DNA of 64,000 nucleotides from Bacteroidales bacterium (GCA_017991835.1 JAGOPY010000002.1:333338-397337), one strand, 5' to 3'; positions 26,649-34,862 are shown, counted from the stretch's first letter. The notes: generated from the letters alone by a model not told the origin. A program made the numbers and translations.

Positions 26649-28022
26649 TTAATTGAATGTTCCGGCAATGGCCTCCTGCGACGGGCGGTTATCTGTCATG
26701 CTCTCATCATACGGCCCCGCCTGGATCTTTTTGTTCAGCAGGTAAATAAAAAGGCCGAACAACAGGATATAGAGCAGGGTGAACATGATCAGCGAAAAAA
26801 GGACTTGCTGTGCGTTCACTACTTCCGAAAGCGCATCGGAGGTACGCAACAGCCCATAGACCACCCAGGGCTGGCGACCCATCTCTGCGGCAAACCATCC
26901 GAACTGGTTTGCCAGCTGGGGCAGGATCACCGACAATACGAAAACCCAGATCAGCCAGCGGTATTTGAACAGCTTGCCGCGCCACCAAAGGAAAAGCCCG
27001 AACAGCGTCAGGCCGATAAAGTATAGCCCGAAGGCTACCATCAGGTGGTAAAACTGGAATACGGCATTGACGGCCCCGGGGACATCTTCTTCCGGGAAAT
27101 CGTTCAAAGCGGGAACCGGAGTGTCGAAATTACCGTGCAAAAGAAAGCTCAGTCCGCCGTTGATCTTAGGTCCGTAGGCCTTTTCCCTTGACTGGTCCAC
27201 CCAGCCGAACAGGTAAAGATCGGCTTGTTCGTTGCTGTTGTAATGCCCTTCGAATGCGGCCAGCTTTGCCGGCTGGTGCTTTGCGACGACCTCTGCCGAG
27301 CTGTGGCCTGTGACAAGCTGCAAAACGGAAAAAAGGGCGGCAACCGGCAGTGCCAGTGAGAAGGCCTTTTTCGATATAGCCACGTACCTTCCTTTAAGCA
27401 GGTAGTAGGCATGTACGCTCAACACCAGGAAAGCCCCTGCAATCAGGGCACCGATCCAGACATGCAGTACCCGCTCCACACTCGACGGGTTGAAGACCAT
27501 CGCCCAGAAATCGGTGATCTCGGCACGGGCGGCTGTCCCTTCGCCGACGATGTGGAATCCTGCCGGGGTCTGCTGCCAGCTGTTGGCTACAACGATCCAA
27601 ACAGCCGAGAACATCGACCCGATCCAGACGCCCAGCGTGGCAATGAAATGCACCACCGGCTTCACCCGGTTCCAGCCAAACAGCAATACGCCCAGGAAAC
27701 CGCTTTCGAGCGCGAAGGCAAAGATCCCCTCGGCTGCCAGCGCGCTTCCGAATACATCGCCGACGAAGCGCGAATAGGTGGCCCAGTTGGTGCCGAACTC
27801 GAATTCCATGACGATGCCCGTCGCTACGCCAATACCGAAGGTGATGGCGAAGATCCGCGTCCAGAAACGGGCCAGCTGTTCAAATTGTTTGTCTTTCGTC
27901 CGCAGGTATGCCCCTTCCATCAACACCATGATCAGCCCCAGGCCAATGCTCAGCGGCGGATAAATGTAATGGAACGAAACGGTAAAAGCGAACTGTATCC
28001 GGGATAACAATTCTACATCCAT
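26649..28022 (-). CDS. cydA: Cytochrome bd ubiquinol oxidase subunit I
   Basis: A 457-aa subunit that binds haems b558, b595 and d. His19-type ligand in [12 protein letters not shown], second His in [10 protein letters not shown], the Met ligand in [11 protein letters not shown], and the conserved GRQPWVVYG near the end of the Q-loop region. The periplasmic loop has no C-terminal insertion, so it is the short Q-loop type. With complex I it gives the cell a short oxygen-reducing chain suited to low oxygen. A perfect inverted repeat lies directly upstream of its start codon. Confidence 0.97.
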   Translation of the reverse strand: MDVELLSRIQFAFTVSFHYIYPPLSIGLGLIMVLMEGAYLRTKDKQFEQLARFWTRIFAITFGIGVATGIVMEFEFGTNWATYSRFVGDVFGSALAAEGIFAFALESGFLGVLLFGWNRVKPVVHFIATLGVWIGSMFSAVWIVVANSWQQTPAGFHIVGEGTAARAEITDFWAMVFNPSSVERVLHVWIGALIAGAFLVLSVHAYYLLKGRYVAISKKAFSLALPVAALFSVLQLVTGHSSAEVVAKHQPAKLAAFEGHYNSNEQADLYLFGWVDQSREKAYGPKINGGLSFLLHGNFDTPVPALNDFPEEDVPGAVNAVFQFYHLMVAFGLYFIGLTLFGLFLWWRGKLFKYRWLIWVFVLSVILPQLANQFGWFAAEMGRQPWVVYGLLRTSDALSEVVNAQQVLFSLIMFTLLYILLFGLFIYLLNKKIQAGPYDESMTDNRPSQEAIAGTFN

Positions 28023-28030
28023 AACCGAAA

Positions 28031-28059
28031 TTTATCCTTTAAATATTATAAAGGATAAA
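28031..28059. promoter_or_regulatory. Perfect inverted repeat upstream of cydA
   Basis: TTTATCCTTT, a 9-nt spacer and AAAGGATAAA form a perfect 10-bp inverted repeat whose near edge is 8 nt from the cydA start. It could be an operator or a hairpin in the leader covering the ribosome site. Confidence 0.5.
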
Positions 28060-28101
28060 AATAGGCAATTTTTATCTTTCGGCAGGTAAACTTAAAAGGG
28101 A

Positions 28102-29280
28102 TTAATACCTTCTGCGACGTGCCGGGGCCGGCTTATTGACCGTATCACCCGCAATTGCGGGAAATGGATGGCTGTCAACCACGGGGACTTTTCTTCCGAT
28201 CAGTTTTTCAATCCCGCGCAAATCGTCTTTCTCCTCCGTTGTGCAGAAAGCGATGGCTGTGCCGCTGTTGCCGGCCCGTCCGGTACGGCCGATCCGGTGA
28301 ACATAAGTCTCCGGGACCTCCGGCAGATCGAAATTGAAAACATGGGTCAGGTCGTCGATATCGATACCGCGGGCCGCGATATCCGTAGCCACGAGCACTC
28401 TCAGTTTGCCCTCCTTGAAGCTGTTAAGGGCGGCCTGCCTGGCATTCTGGCTTTTATTCCCGTGAATGGCAGCGGATTTGACCTTCTCCCGCAGCAGAAC
28501 CCTGACGACTTTGTCGGCGCCGTGTTTGGTGCGGGTAAAGACCAGCGCCGACCGGATATCCTTATCCTCCAGGAGGTGGAGCAGCAGGTCGGGTTTGTTG
28601 ATCTTATTTGTATGATAGAGTTGTTGCTCGATTAAATCGACCGTAGTGGCCGGCGGCGTCACTTCTGCTTTTGCCGGGTTGATCAGCATCGATTGGGCCA
28701 GTTTTTCTATTTCCGGCGGCATGGTAGCTGAGAAGAGAAGCGTTTGCCTCTTTTTTGGCAGATGGGCGACGACTTTTTTTACATCGTTGATAAAGCCCAT
28801 ATCCAGCATCCGGTCGGCTTCATCGAGTACAAAAGTGTTGAGCCGCCGGAGGTCGATAAATCCCTGTCCGATTAGGTCGAGCAGCCGGCCCGGGGTGGCA
28901 ATCAGCACGTCGACACCTTTTTTCAGCGCGATAACCTGGTGATGTTGCGACACACCGCCATAGATAACGGTATGAGAAAGCCGGGTGAATTTACCATACA
29001 CCGCAAAACTCTGGTCGATCTGGATGGCCAGTTCACGGGTAGGGGTTAAGATCAGGACTTTAATACCGTTTACAGGTTGTTTTTGTAAATAAAGATTTTG
29101 GATGATGGGGATGGCGAAGGCGGCTGTTTTGCCTGTCCCGGTCTGGGCGCAGCCCTGCAGGTCGCGTCCTTCCATAATGTGTGGAATAGCTTGTTCCTGG
29201 ATAGGTGTGGGTACAGTATATCCTTCAGCGGTCAAAGCTTTCATGACCGGTTCAATAAGATTCAGATTTTTAAATGACAT
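28102..29280 (-). CDS. rhlE: DEAD-box RNA helicase, RhlE type
   Basis: A 392-aa ATP-dependent RNA helicase with the full motif set: Q-motif PTPIQEQAIP, motif I AQTGTGKT, Ia PTRELA, Ib TPGRL, II DEAD (VLDEADRMLDMG), III SAT, IV LVFTRTK, V ATDIAARGID and VI HRIGRTGRAG. It ends with a short basic tail (PAPARRRRY). Bacteroidota carry such RhlE-like proteins for ribosome assembly, RNA decay and cold adaptation. A 236-nt leader with a promoter candidate and a hairpin precedes it. Confidence 0.95.
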   Translation of the reverse strand: MSFKNLNLIEPVMKALTAEGYTVPTPIQEQAIPHIMEGRDLQGCAQTGTGKTAAFAIPIIQNLYLQKQPVNGIKVLILTPTRELAIQIDQSFAVYGKFTRLSHTVIYGGVSQHHQVIALKKGVDVLIATPGRLLDLIGQGFIDLRRLNTFVLDEADRMLDMGFINDVKKVVAHLPKKRQTLLFSATMPPEIEKLAQSMLINPAKAEVTPPATTVDLIEQQLYHTNKINKPDLLLHLLEDKDIRSALVFTRTKHGADKVVRVLLREKVKSAAIHGNKSQNARQAALNSFKEGKLRVLVATDIAARGIDIDDLTHVFNFDLPEVPETYVHRIGRTGRAGNSGTAIAFCTTEEKDDLRGIEKLIGRKVPVVDSHPFPAIAGDTVNKPAPARRRRY

Positions 29281-29368
29281 TAAATTAAGGGTGAAATGGT
29301 GCCGGAAAGACGTTGCATTTTCTGCGTCGGCGAAAATAGGATTATTTTTAGATGAACGGCTTACAACC

Positions 29369-29398
29369 TGCCGCTTTAATTAAGAAGCGGCAAAGATA
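29369..29398 (-). promoter_or_regulatory. Candidate promoter and hairpin upstream of rhlE
   Basis: On the minus strand TATCTTTG (29391-29398) matches TAnnTTTG. It overlaps the edge of a perfect 8-bp inverted repeat TGCCGCTT/AAGCGGCA (29369-29376 and 29385-29392). Transcription from here would give a leader of about 100 nt for rhlE. Confidence 0.42.
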
Positions 29399-29506
29399 AG
29401 CATTTTATAAAGATGAATTACAACGGATAATACTGAAACTAACTTATTGACAACTAAAGTCGAATTCTTGATGCATTTAGATCGATTATTTAATTTAAAT
29501 AGTTAA

Positions 29507-29628
29507 TCTTTTTTCGTTGCCGCACCGCGACTGAATATTTTACTTGCCGTCATCGCCTTCGCTCGACGGCATGTCTGCCTTCGGCAGCCACCGTAAAATA
29601 TCATGTCGCTTATGCGGCAACTGTGTTT
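29507..29628. repeat. 106-bp cloverleaf-like repeat, copy 1
   Basis: The core 29516-29621 has imperfect terminal inverted arms: GTTGCCGCA/TGCGGCAAC, CGAC/GTCG and ATATTTTAC/GTAAAATAT. It encloses two hairpins, TGCCGTC/GACGGCA (29545-29571) and CTGCC/GGCAG (29575-29587). A second copy at 31300-31405 in the same orientation differs at two positions. The two copies flank the hipBA pair. Confidence 0.9.
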
Positions 29629-29656
29629 TATTAAAGTAGGGGACAGAAGCTGAAAC

Positions 29657-30907
29657 TTAAAACTTAAATGCTGATCGCATCAGATTGATCTCAGCCCTTG
29701 GTATCCCAATTTGTTTTGCTAACTTTTCCCAATTACCAACTGCTCTTCTTATCCTGGAAAGGATGGATTCAGCTTCTTCGTTACTTATCCTGAAGAATTC
29801 AATTACACTTAAAGCAAGCTCAAAATCCAGCATTCCGCTGTTGTCATCAATGTTTAGCGCAAGCTCTTCCTTATCTATTGAAGGATTCACATCGAATGCA
29901 GGGCTTAATCGCCATTGGCCATTTTCAATGATGAAACCGTGATTTCGCAAATGATCGTCCGTGTTGGAAATGGCGATATTAAAAACAATTCTTCGCCAGA
30001 GTTCCGTCAGATCCTCTTTGATATTTCCTCCATGATCCTGAATGAATAAAGACAGGTCAAGGTAACTTGCACGCTTATCCCGTAATATTTCTTCATTATT
30101 TCCGGTCATCGTCATAGCTGAGGCAAAATGTATTCGTTCTTCTTTTACACGGTCAAATCTTTTCGTAAAGAAAGTGTAATAATTGCCTGCCACATTCTCA
30201 ATCCGGGATTCTGACATGTTGATCCCTGCTAAAATGGCAAGCCTATAAACCAGGTATTCCCATTTCGCTTTATCAATTGAATCGTTCTTCGAGGGAAACT
30301 TTGCAATCCAGAGCTGTCCGTCTTTATCGATGATGTTTGCTTTCGGCCTGGCTCCTCCTAATGATGACCCGGGAGCCATAAGCATTACCAGCCATTTGTT
30401 CAGTTCTTTGGTATTCTTATCTGATTCCACGAGATCTGCAATATGCTGCAATTCTCCAACCGATGCCCATGGCGGAACCGGGGTGTGGCGATCATCGTCA
30501 AGAAATGGTCCATCGGGATAAAGTTTAAAGCGTAATGCCCCCATCCTGCAGGTGTCTGCAACGCCTAACAAAAAGTCAATATCATATAAAACCGGAACAT
30601 GTCTTCCATCCTCCCTGGCTAACTGGGCAGCTCTCCTCTTCATCAAGGTTCTTCCCCAGGTATCAGGCATTGAATCAAGAAATACCCCGAAATTTTCTTT
30701 TACTCCCGGATACTGAGGACCGGAATATAAGACGATATCGGGATCCAGAAGAAATAAGTTACTTCCATCAAGCCACGATTCTTCATATTCAAAGCTGAGT
30801 GATTTCCGACCTTTAACCTGTTGTGCTGATAAGATACCCATAAGTACGGGCTCCTGCAATCCGATCCAATGAGCGTATACAAAGATGTCTGTGCTGCCTG
30901 AAACCAT
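29657..30907 (-). CDS. hipA: HipA-family serine/threonine kinase toxin
   Basis: A 416-aa full-length HipA. The N-terminal couple_hipA region comes first (DIFVYAHWIGL...GILSAQQVKGRKSLSFEY), then the kinase body: GSSLGGARPKANI (Gly-rich loop region), ISNTDDHLRNHGFI (catalytic Asp and Asn) and LSPAFDVNPS (DFG-equivalent metal site). HipA toxins phosphorylate aminoacyl-tRNA synthetases and slow growth until neutralised by HipB. It starts 2 nt after hipB and is flanked by the 106-bp repeats. Confidence 0.93.
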   Translation of the reverse strand: MVSGSTDIFVYAHWIGLQEPVLMGILSAQQVKGRKSLSFEYEESWLDGSNLFLLDPDIVLYSGPQYPGVKENFGVFLDSMPDTWGRTLMKRRAAQLAREDGRHVPVLYDIDFLLGVADTCRMGALRFKLYPDGPFLDDDRHTPVPPWASVGELQHIADLVESDKNTKELNKWLVMLMAPGSSLGGARPKANIIDKDGQLWIAKFPSKNDSIDKAKWEYLVYRLAILAGINMSESRIENVAGNYYTFFTKRFDRVKEERIHFASAMTMTGNNEEILRDKRASYLDLSLFIQDHGGNIKEDLTELWRRIVFNIAISNTDDHLRNHGFIIENGQWRLSPAFDVNPSIDKEELALNIDDNSGMLDFELALSVIEFFRISNEEAESILSRIRRAVGNWEKLAKQIGIPRAEINLMRSAFKF

Positions 30908-30909
30908 GA

Positions 30910-31206
30910 TTACTTTTTCTTAAGAAGTTTTATATCCTGAAGTTTTTTACCTAAAACGTCATCTGCGGCAAGTTTCAGGAAATCATCCTGCAGTCCCAGA
31001 ACCCGTAAGACGTTAAAAACAGCGCCAATGGATACTCCCGGGTTGCCTTTTTCAATCAAATAAAGCGTATTCCGGCTTATGTCAGCACGCTCAGCCACCT
31101 GGATAGCCGTCAGGTTACGACGTTTCCTCGCCAATTTGACATTTTCCCCAAAGACCTCAAGTATCTTTTTATGCTGAGGAAATAGAATTTGTCTTTTTGA
31201 AGTCAT
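30910..31206 (-). CDS. hipB: HipB-like antitoxin, HTH_3 DNA-binding
   Basis: A 98-aa Xre-type regulator. Helix-turn-helix region: LARKRRNLTAIQVAERADIS...RNTLYLIEKGNPGVS, about residues 24-60, with a Lys-rich C-terminal tail (KKLQDIKLLKKK). It should bind HipA and repress the pair. A TATATTTG -7 box lies just upstream, where it could be autorepressed. Confidence 0.9.
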   Translation of the reverse strand: MTSKRQILFPQHKKILEVFGENVKLARKRRNLTAIQVAERADISRNTLYLIEKGNPGVSIGAVFNVLRVLGLQDDFLKLAADDVLGKKLQDIKLLKKK

Positions 31207-31224
31207 GATGTCCTATATATTGTG

Positions 31225-31232
31225 CAAATATA
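31225..31232 (-). promoter_or_regulatory. Candidate -7 box for hipBA
   Basis: Reads TATATTTG on the minus strand, matching TAnnTTTG, 19 nt upstream of the hipB start. Loosely symmetric TATATT/AATATA sequences around it could be operator half-sites. Confidence 0.42.
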
Positions 31233-31290
31233 ATGTTAATGTTTTAAATATAGTACATGATATTAATTATTTAGCTTTTAGGGTTTGAAT

Positions 31291-31412
31291 TCTTTTTTCG
31301 TTGCCGCACCGCGACTGAATATTTTACTTGCCGTCATCGCCTTCGCTCGACGGCATGTCTGCCTTCGGCAGCCACCGTAAAATATAATGTCGCTTTTGCG
31401 GCAACTGTGTTT
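31291..31412. repeat. 106-bp cloverleaf-like repeat, copy 2
   Basis: Core 31300-31405, 104 of 106 positions identical to copy 1, with the flanking TCTTTTTTC and TGTGTTT also shared. It has the same inverted arms and two inner hairpins. It lies between hipB and the divergent hipBST genes. Confidence 0.9.
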
Positions 31413-31436
31413 GTTTATAGGGAAGCGGACTGAGGA

Positions 31437-31492
31437 TCCGCCAGCTGGCGGAGACGAGGGAGCTTTCCAGTAGGTCCCCGCAAAAGCGGGGA
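31437..31492. repeat. REP-like palindrome cluster
   Basis: A perfect palindrome TCCGCCAGCTGGCGGA (31437-31452) is followed by the hairpin TCCCCGC-AAAA-GCGGGGA (31475-31492). The first is also found at 11941-11956 with one central base changed. Confidence 0.75.
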
Positions 31493-31581
31493 TTCCGGAA
31501 CCACAACGAAAAGAAATATAGAAAAAGTGTATTAAACCGCACTTTAACAAATACGCCTGCCATCATAAATAAGAAATTAAT

Positions 31582-31609
31582 CAATTAGTGCTTTTTAATG
31601 CACTAATTG
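31582..31609. promoter_or_regulatory. Palindromic operator, likely HipB site of hipBST
   Basis: CAATTAGTGC, an 8-nt spacer and GCACTAATTG make a perfect 28-nt palindrome just upstream of the hipBST promoter. An extra partial half-site (CATTAGTA) follows. E. coli HipB operators also have an N8 spacer, though with another half-site sequence. Confidence 0.65.
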
Positions 31610-31631
31610 TAACATTAGTAGATAGTATTCG

Positions 31632-31639
31632 TATATTTG
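31632..31639 (+). promoter_or_regulatory. Candidate -7 box for hipBST
   Basis: TATATTTG matches TAnnTTTG and sits 19 nt before the hipB2 start and 22 nt after the palindrome, a good position for autorepression. Confidence 0.5.
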
Positions 31640-31658
31640 TATCAAAAAGAGCAATAGA

Positions 31659-31871
31659 ATGCACCAGAAAGAATTACTAAAAATATTAAAGGAGCGCCGG
31701 GAGGCGTTAAAAGTGACCCAGGAATATCTTGCTGAATTATCCGGTGTCGGACTCCGGACCTTGAAGGCTATTGAAAGTGGCAAAGGTAATCCAACCATTG
31801 AAACGCTAAATAAGCTCGCAGATGTATTGGGACTGGAATTGAAACTGGAAGTTAGGAAAGCAAATTTGTAA
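31659..31871 (+). CDS. hipB: HipB of a HipBST system, HTH_3
   Basis: A 70-aa Xre-family DNA-binding protein: LKERREALKVTQEYLAELSG...VGLRTLKAIESGKGNPTIETLN covers the helix-turn-helix. First gene of a three-gene set with 1-4 nt spacing. In HipBST systems HipB binds DNA and the antitoxin is the separate HipS. Confidence 0.9.
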   Translation: MHQKELLKILKERREALKVTQEYLAELSGVGLRTLKAIESGKGNPTIETLNKLADVLGLELKLEVRKANL

Positions 31872-31872
31872 G

Positions 31873-32196
31873 GTGATGAGGGCGGCGGAAGTGTATCATA
31901 ATGGCGAGCTGGCAGGTGTTCTCACGGAAGAAACCCGAAATAAATACCGCTTCCGGTATGATGATGCCTGGTTCATCGACAACAGAAAACCACCTGTAAG
32001 TTTAACCATGCCAAAAAGCAGTCAAGAATACGAGAGTGAATATCTGTTCCCGTTTTTCTTCAATATGCTAAGTGAGGGATTCAACAGGAATCTGCAAAGC
32101 AGGTTATTAAGGATCGATGAAAACGATTCTTTTGGATTACTTCTGGCAACCGCTCAGTACGACACCATTGGGGCAATAACCATTAAAGCTCTTTAA
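31873..32196 (+). CDS. hipS: HipS-like antitoxin (HipA N-terminal subdomain as a separate protein)
   Basis: A 107-aa protein equal to the N-terminal couple_hipA part of HipA: VYHNGELAGVLTEE, YRFRYDDAWF, VSLTMPKSSQEYESEYLFPFFFNMLSEG. In HipBST of E. coli O127 the matching protein HipS, not HipB, neutralises the kinase. It starts 1 nt after hipB2. Confidence 0.87.
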   Translation: MMRAAEVYHNGELAGVLTEETRNKYRFRYDDAWFIDNRKPPVSLTMPKSSQEYESEYLFPFFFNMLSEGFNRNLQSRLLRIDENDSFGLLLATAQYDTIGAITIKAL

Positions 32197-32200
32197 TAAC

Positions 32201-33208
32201 ATGAATATGAGTGATATAAAATATTGCCCCGGAACTCTGGCTGAAGATTTTTCTACATACAGCCCTGGATGCCTGCGGAGGTTGTTCAACGGCAGAAAAG
32301 TTAGTCATGTATTGCCCTATGATAATCCACGACAGGATGAAGAAGTCGCAAAGGAATTCATGGACAACAGGAAGAGAATTTCCATTTCCGGTGTCCGGGA
32401 AAAATTAAGCCTGGTGCTTGAGAAAAATGTATTGCGGCTAACCCATGAGGGTGAGCAAGGTACTTATATTCTGAAGCCTGTCCCCAGGGATGTCAGGTAT
32501 CCTGACCAGGTGCCTGCCAATGAACATCTGACCATGCAAATTGCCCGTCAGGTTTTTGGCATACCTTCGGCAGAAAACGCCATGATCTTTTTTAAGGATG
32601 GAACCCCGGCATACATCACCAAACGTTTTGATGTAAAAGAGGTCGGGACACGGTGGGGCAAGGAAGACTTTGCATCCCTGGCTGGTAAATCTTCAGACAA
32701 TGCAGGACCTAATTTTAAATATGATTATAGCTATGAGGAGATAGGAACATTGATCAGGAGATTCGTTCCGGCCTGGAGGATAGAAATAGAGAAGTTTTTC
32801 ACACTCGTACTCTTTAACTATTTAATTTCAAACGGGGATGCGCACTTAAAGAATTTCTCCCTTTTGGAAAGCAGGTCTGGGGATTATTTGTTGAGCCCTG
32901 CTTATGACCTGATCAACACCCGTATCCATGTCGATGATGCCGAATTCGCCCTGGATAAAGGAATATTTTCTGATGGTTATCAATTTGCCAATCAAAAAAA
33001 ATCAGGACATGCTTCTTTCCTGGATTTTGAAGAATTTGGCAGAAGGCTCGGCATGAGTGAATCCCGCGTCAGGAAACTCAGTACTCCGTTTCTGGAAAAA
33101 CAACCATTTGTTGAGACATTGACCCACCGGTCATTCCTGAATGACAAATGCAAAAGGGCTTATCTGCTTCATTACAATACAAGACTGAACAAACTTAATC
33201 AGGAGTAA
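32201..33208 (+). CDS. hipT: HipT-like serine/threonine kinase toxin
   Basis: A 335-aa HipA kinase body without the N-terminal subdomain. Residues 61-63 are Ser-Ile-Ser in RISISGVREKLSL, placed like the autophosphorylated SIS motif in the Gly-rich loop of HipT. Catalytic loop ISNGDAHLKNF and metal site LSPAYDLINT are intact, so it should be active. Known HipT phosphorylates tryptophanyl-tRNA synthetase; whether this one does is inference. It begins 4 nt after hipS. Confidence 0.9.
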   Translation: MNMSDIKYCPGTLAEDFSTYSPGCLRRLFNGRKVSHVLPYDNPRQDEEVAKEFMDNRKRISISGVREKLSLVLEKNVLRLTHEGEQGTYILKPVPRDVRYPDQVPANEHLTMQIARQVFGIPSAENAMIFFKDGTPAYITKRFDVKEVGTRWGKEDFASLAGKSSDNAGPNFKYDYSYEEIGTLIRRFVPAWRIEIEKFFTLVLFNYLISNGDAHLKNFSLLESRSGDYLLSPAYDLINTRIHVDDAEFALDKGIFSDGYQFANQKKSGHASFLDFEEFGRRLGMSESRVRKLSTPFLEKQPFVETLTHRSFLNDKCKRAYLLHYNTRLNKLNQE

Positions 33209-33301
33209 TGTGTAGAAAATTGCATTTTCTATACATATCAGTCATTATTTGTTAAGAAAACCGGAAAATCTATTTATATCAGCAATTGTATCTATTAATT
33301 G

Positions 33302-33440
33302 AAAACTATACCACCTTCCCGTTGAAAAGTATACCACTTATCGAAGTTAAACCAGTTGCTTTGCACAGACAACAGCAACACAAAAACGATGATAAGCATG
33401 GATAAAAAACAAGAGATTATCCGAAAGTATTTTCGTGCGA
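33302..33440 (+). mobile_element. IS21-family remnant: terminal repeats plus truncated istA start
   Basis: Two copies of an AAARTATACCAC-type motif (33302-33315 and 33325-33339) look like the multiple terminal repeats at IS21 ends. At 33398 an ATG opens MDKKQEIIRKYFRAIS, which resembles the N-terminus of an IS21 IstA transposase; the similarity stops at about 33440 and the frame ends at 33547. The rest of the element is gone. The region to 33560 holds nothing else recognised. Confidence 0.55.
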
Positions 33441-33566
33441 TTTCCCCTTGCAAGGTCGGGCTATGTTCGTTCACTTTTGCAGGCAAAAGAGACATGAACC
33501 CTTGCCGGGTCATCTCACTACCTTTTTTTTTGTGCATAATTCATTAACAGGCGAGCCAGATGCGCA

Positions 33567-33680
33567 AATGATTTTCGATTGTCGATGGCCGATTTTCGAT
33601 TTTCGATGTGGAAAGTCAATCCATCGTCAATTCCCTTCGAACATCGACCATCGACAATCGACAATCGAAAATCCTTCCCG
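33567..33680. repeat. CGATTTT / CGACAATCGA heptad-like repeats
   Basis: Repeated GATTTTCGAT, GATTGTCGAT and their complements (ATCGACAATCGA, ATCGACCATCGA) form loosely inverted halves at 33568-33607 and 33640-33674. They run into the reading frame of the ArdC-like fragment. Confidence 0.65.
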
Positions 33681-33979
33681 CCCTTCTTGAATCCTACAAC
33701 GGAAGAAAAAAGAACAAGGTGTGGCTTACCCTGGAACTTTGGCAAGCTGCCGGTTACTCAGTGCGCAAGGGCGAAACTGCTCAGATGATATGGGGAAAGA
33801 AACAGGAATCAACGAATAAGGAAACAGGCGAGACCTACTCTTACTTCCAGATCCTGTTTGTTTTCAACAATACCCAGGTCGAAAGAACAGTTCGCAACTT
33901 CAAAGAACCTTCAACGGACAAAACAGAAACCGAACAGGCTCTTGTTCCTGAAACCGTCGGTGAAGACCTGCCTTTCTAA
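33608..33979 (+). pseudogene. ArdC-like N-terminal domain fragment
   Basis: The frame is 123 codons, but its first ~25 are repeat DNA (STIDNRQSK). Homology-like sequence starts at about LPALLESYNGRKKNK and continues WLTLELWQAAGYSVRKGETAQ, then YSYFQILFVFNNTQVE, similar to the ArdC/DUF1738 ssDNA-binding domain (WLT...Q....G..VrKGE......VFN..Q). ArdC proteins are plasmid anti-restriction factors. The usual N-terminus and any protease domain are missing, so it is probably a remnant, though a small domain protein is possible. A strong terminator follows. Confidence 0.5.
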
Positions 33980-33998
33980 CGAAAGTAGCCCTAAAGCG

Positions 33999-34030
33999 AA
34001 GACCGGCTGAGCTGTCAGCCGGTCTTTATT
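33999..34030 (+). terminator. Rho-independent terminator before the BREX locus
   Basis: A perfect 12-bp stem AAGACCGGCTGA / TCAGCCGGTCTT (33999-34010 and 34015-34026) with a GCTG loop, followed by TATTTTGACTTTTA. It isolates BREX from upstream transcription. Confidence 0.88.
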
Positions 34031-34119
34031 TTGACTTTTATTCAAATTATTTCACCCATAATTTCTATAGAGTTTAACATATCGATAAGTGAATGCAAAT
34101 ACAATGCGCATGATTACAA

Positions 34120-34127
34120 TAATTTTG
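34120..34127 (+). promoter_or_regulatory. Candidate -7 box for the BREX operon
   Basis: TAATTTTG matches TAnnTTTG, 114 nt before brxA. No -33 TTTG is clear. The 34031-34241 gap is strongly AT-rich and contains no gene. Confidence 0.3.
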
Positions 34128-34241
34128 CAAACCATCGGAGTTTAAAATGAGTATAAATTGGAGCAGATATTAATTGATATTGAGTTTTTATTTTGATAAT
34201 ATGTAATTTCAATTTTTTTATCTATTAACCTTAATCCAACT

Positions 34242-34862
34242 ATGCCCGATAGCCAAGGGAAATATCTCTTCTCTTTTACTGCAGCCTCGATGAGGCTTTC
34301 TGATTCTTTGAAAATTGCCCAGAACATCCTGGATAACCCGGAGATGCTCAATCATCCAGATCGTGATAAAATTTTGGGCTATGGCAAGTCCCGAACCAAT
34401 GAGAGAGAATACAGGGAGCTAATGAAGCGCATTGATAAGTTCACCCCTTCCCAACTTAGGCTGTATGTTAGCTCTGACATAATTACCCAACGGCACCTTC
34501 TGTATCTTTCTATCTGCAAAACCTATGGTTTTATCAGGGACTTTGTGATTGAAGTCTTGCGTGAAAAAGCCCTGGTATTCGATTATAATATCCATGATGG
34601 AGATTATCAATCCTTTGTCAACCGTAAAAGGGCAATTCATCTGGAACTTGAAAACCTTGCAGATTCGACCTTGAAAAAAATAAGACAGGTAACTTTCCTG
34701 ATCCTTGAGGAAGCCGGCTTGATCAATAATTCGCAAGACCGTGTATTACAACTTCCATTGTTGAGTGATCAATTGATTTCGGAAATAAAAAAAGATGATA
34801 CTATCTGGCTTAAGGTGTTCCTTTGGGCTGATAAAGATATTGAGCGAATAAAAAATGGATAG
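34242..34862 (+). CDS. brxA: BREX protein BrxA (DUF1819)
   Basis: A 206-aa small helical protein, the first gene of type I BREX loci. Family features are the N-terminal FSFTAASMRLSDSLKIAQ and the middle RHLLYLSICKTYGFIRDFVIEVLREK. BrxA binds DNA through winged-helix-like folds in known systems. Its end overlaps brxB by 8 nt. Gene order brxA-brxB-brxC supports the call. Confidence 0.92.
   Translation: MPDSQGKYLFSFTAASMRLSDSLKIAQNILDNPEMLNHPDRDKILGYGKSRTNEREYRELMKRIDKFTPSQLRLYVSSDIITQRHLLYLSICKTYGFIRDFVIEVLREKALVFDYNIHDGDYQSFVNRKRAIHLELENLADSTLKKIRQVTFLILEEAGLINNSQDRVLQLPLLSDQLISEIKKDDTIWLKVFLWADKDIERIKNG

Noticed and set aside
29516..31405. 106-bp repeats as integron attC sites
   Set aside because: The outer GTT and AAC cores point the wrong way for attC and no integrase is seen.
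33295..33537. 80-codon minus frame over the IS21 remnant
   Set aside because: Opposite the transposon-end repeats and the IstA-like start.
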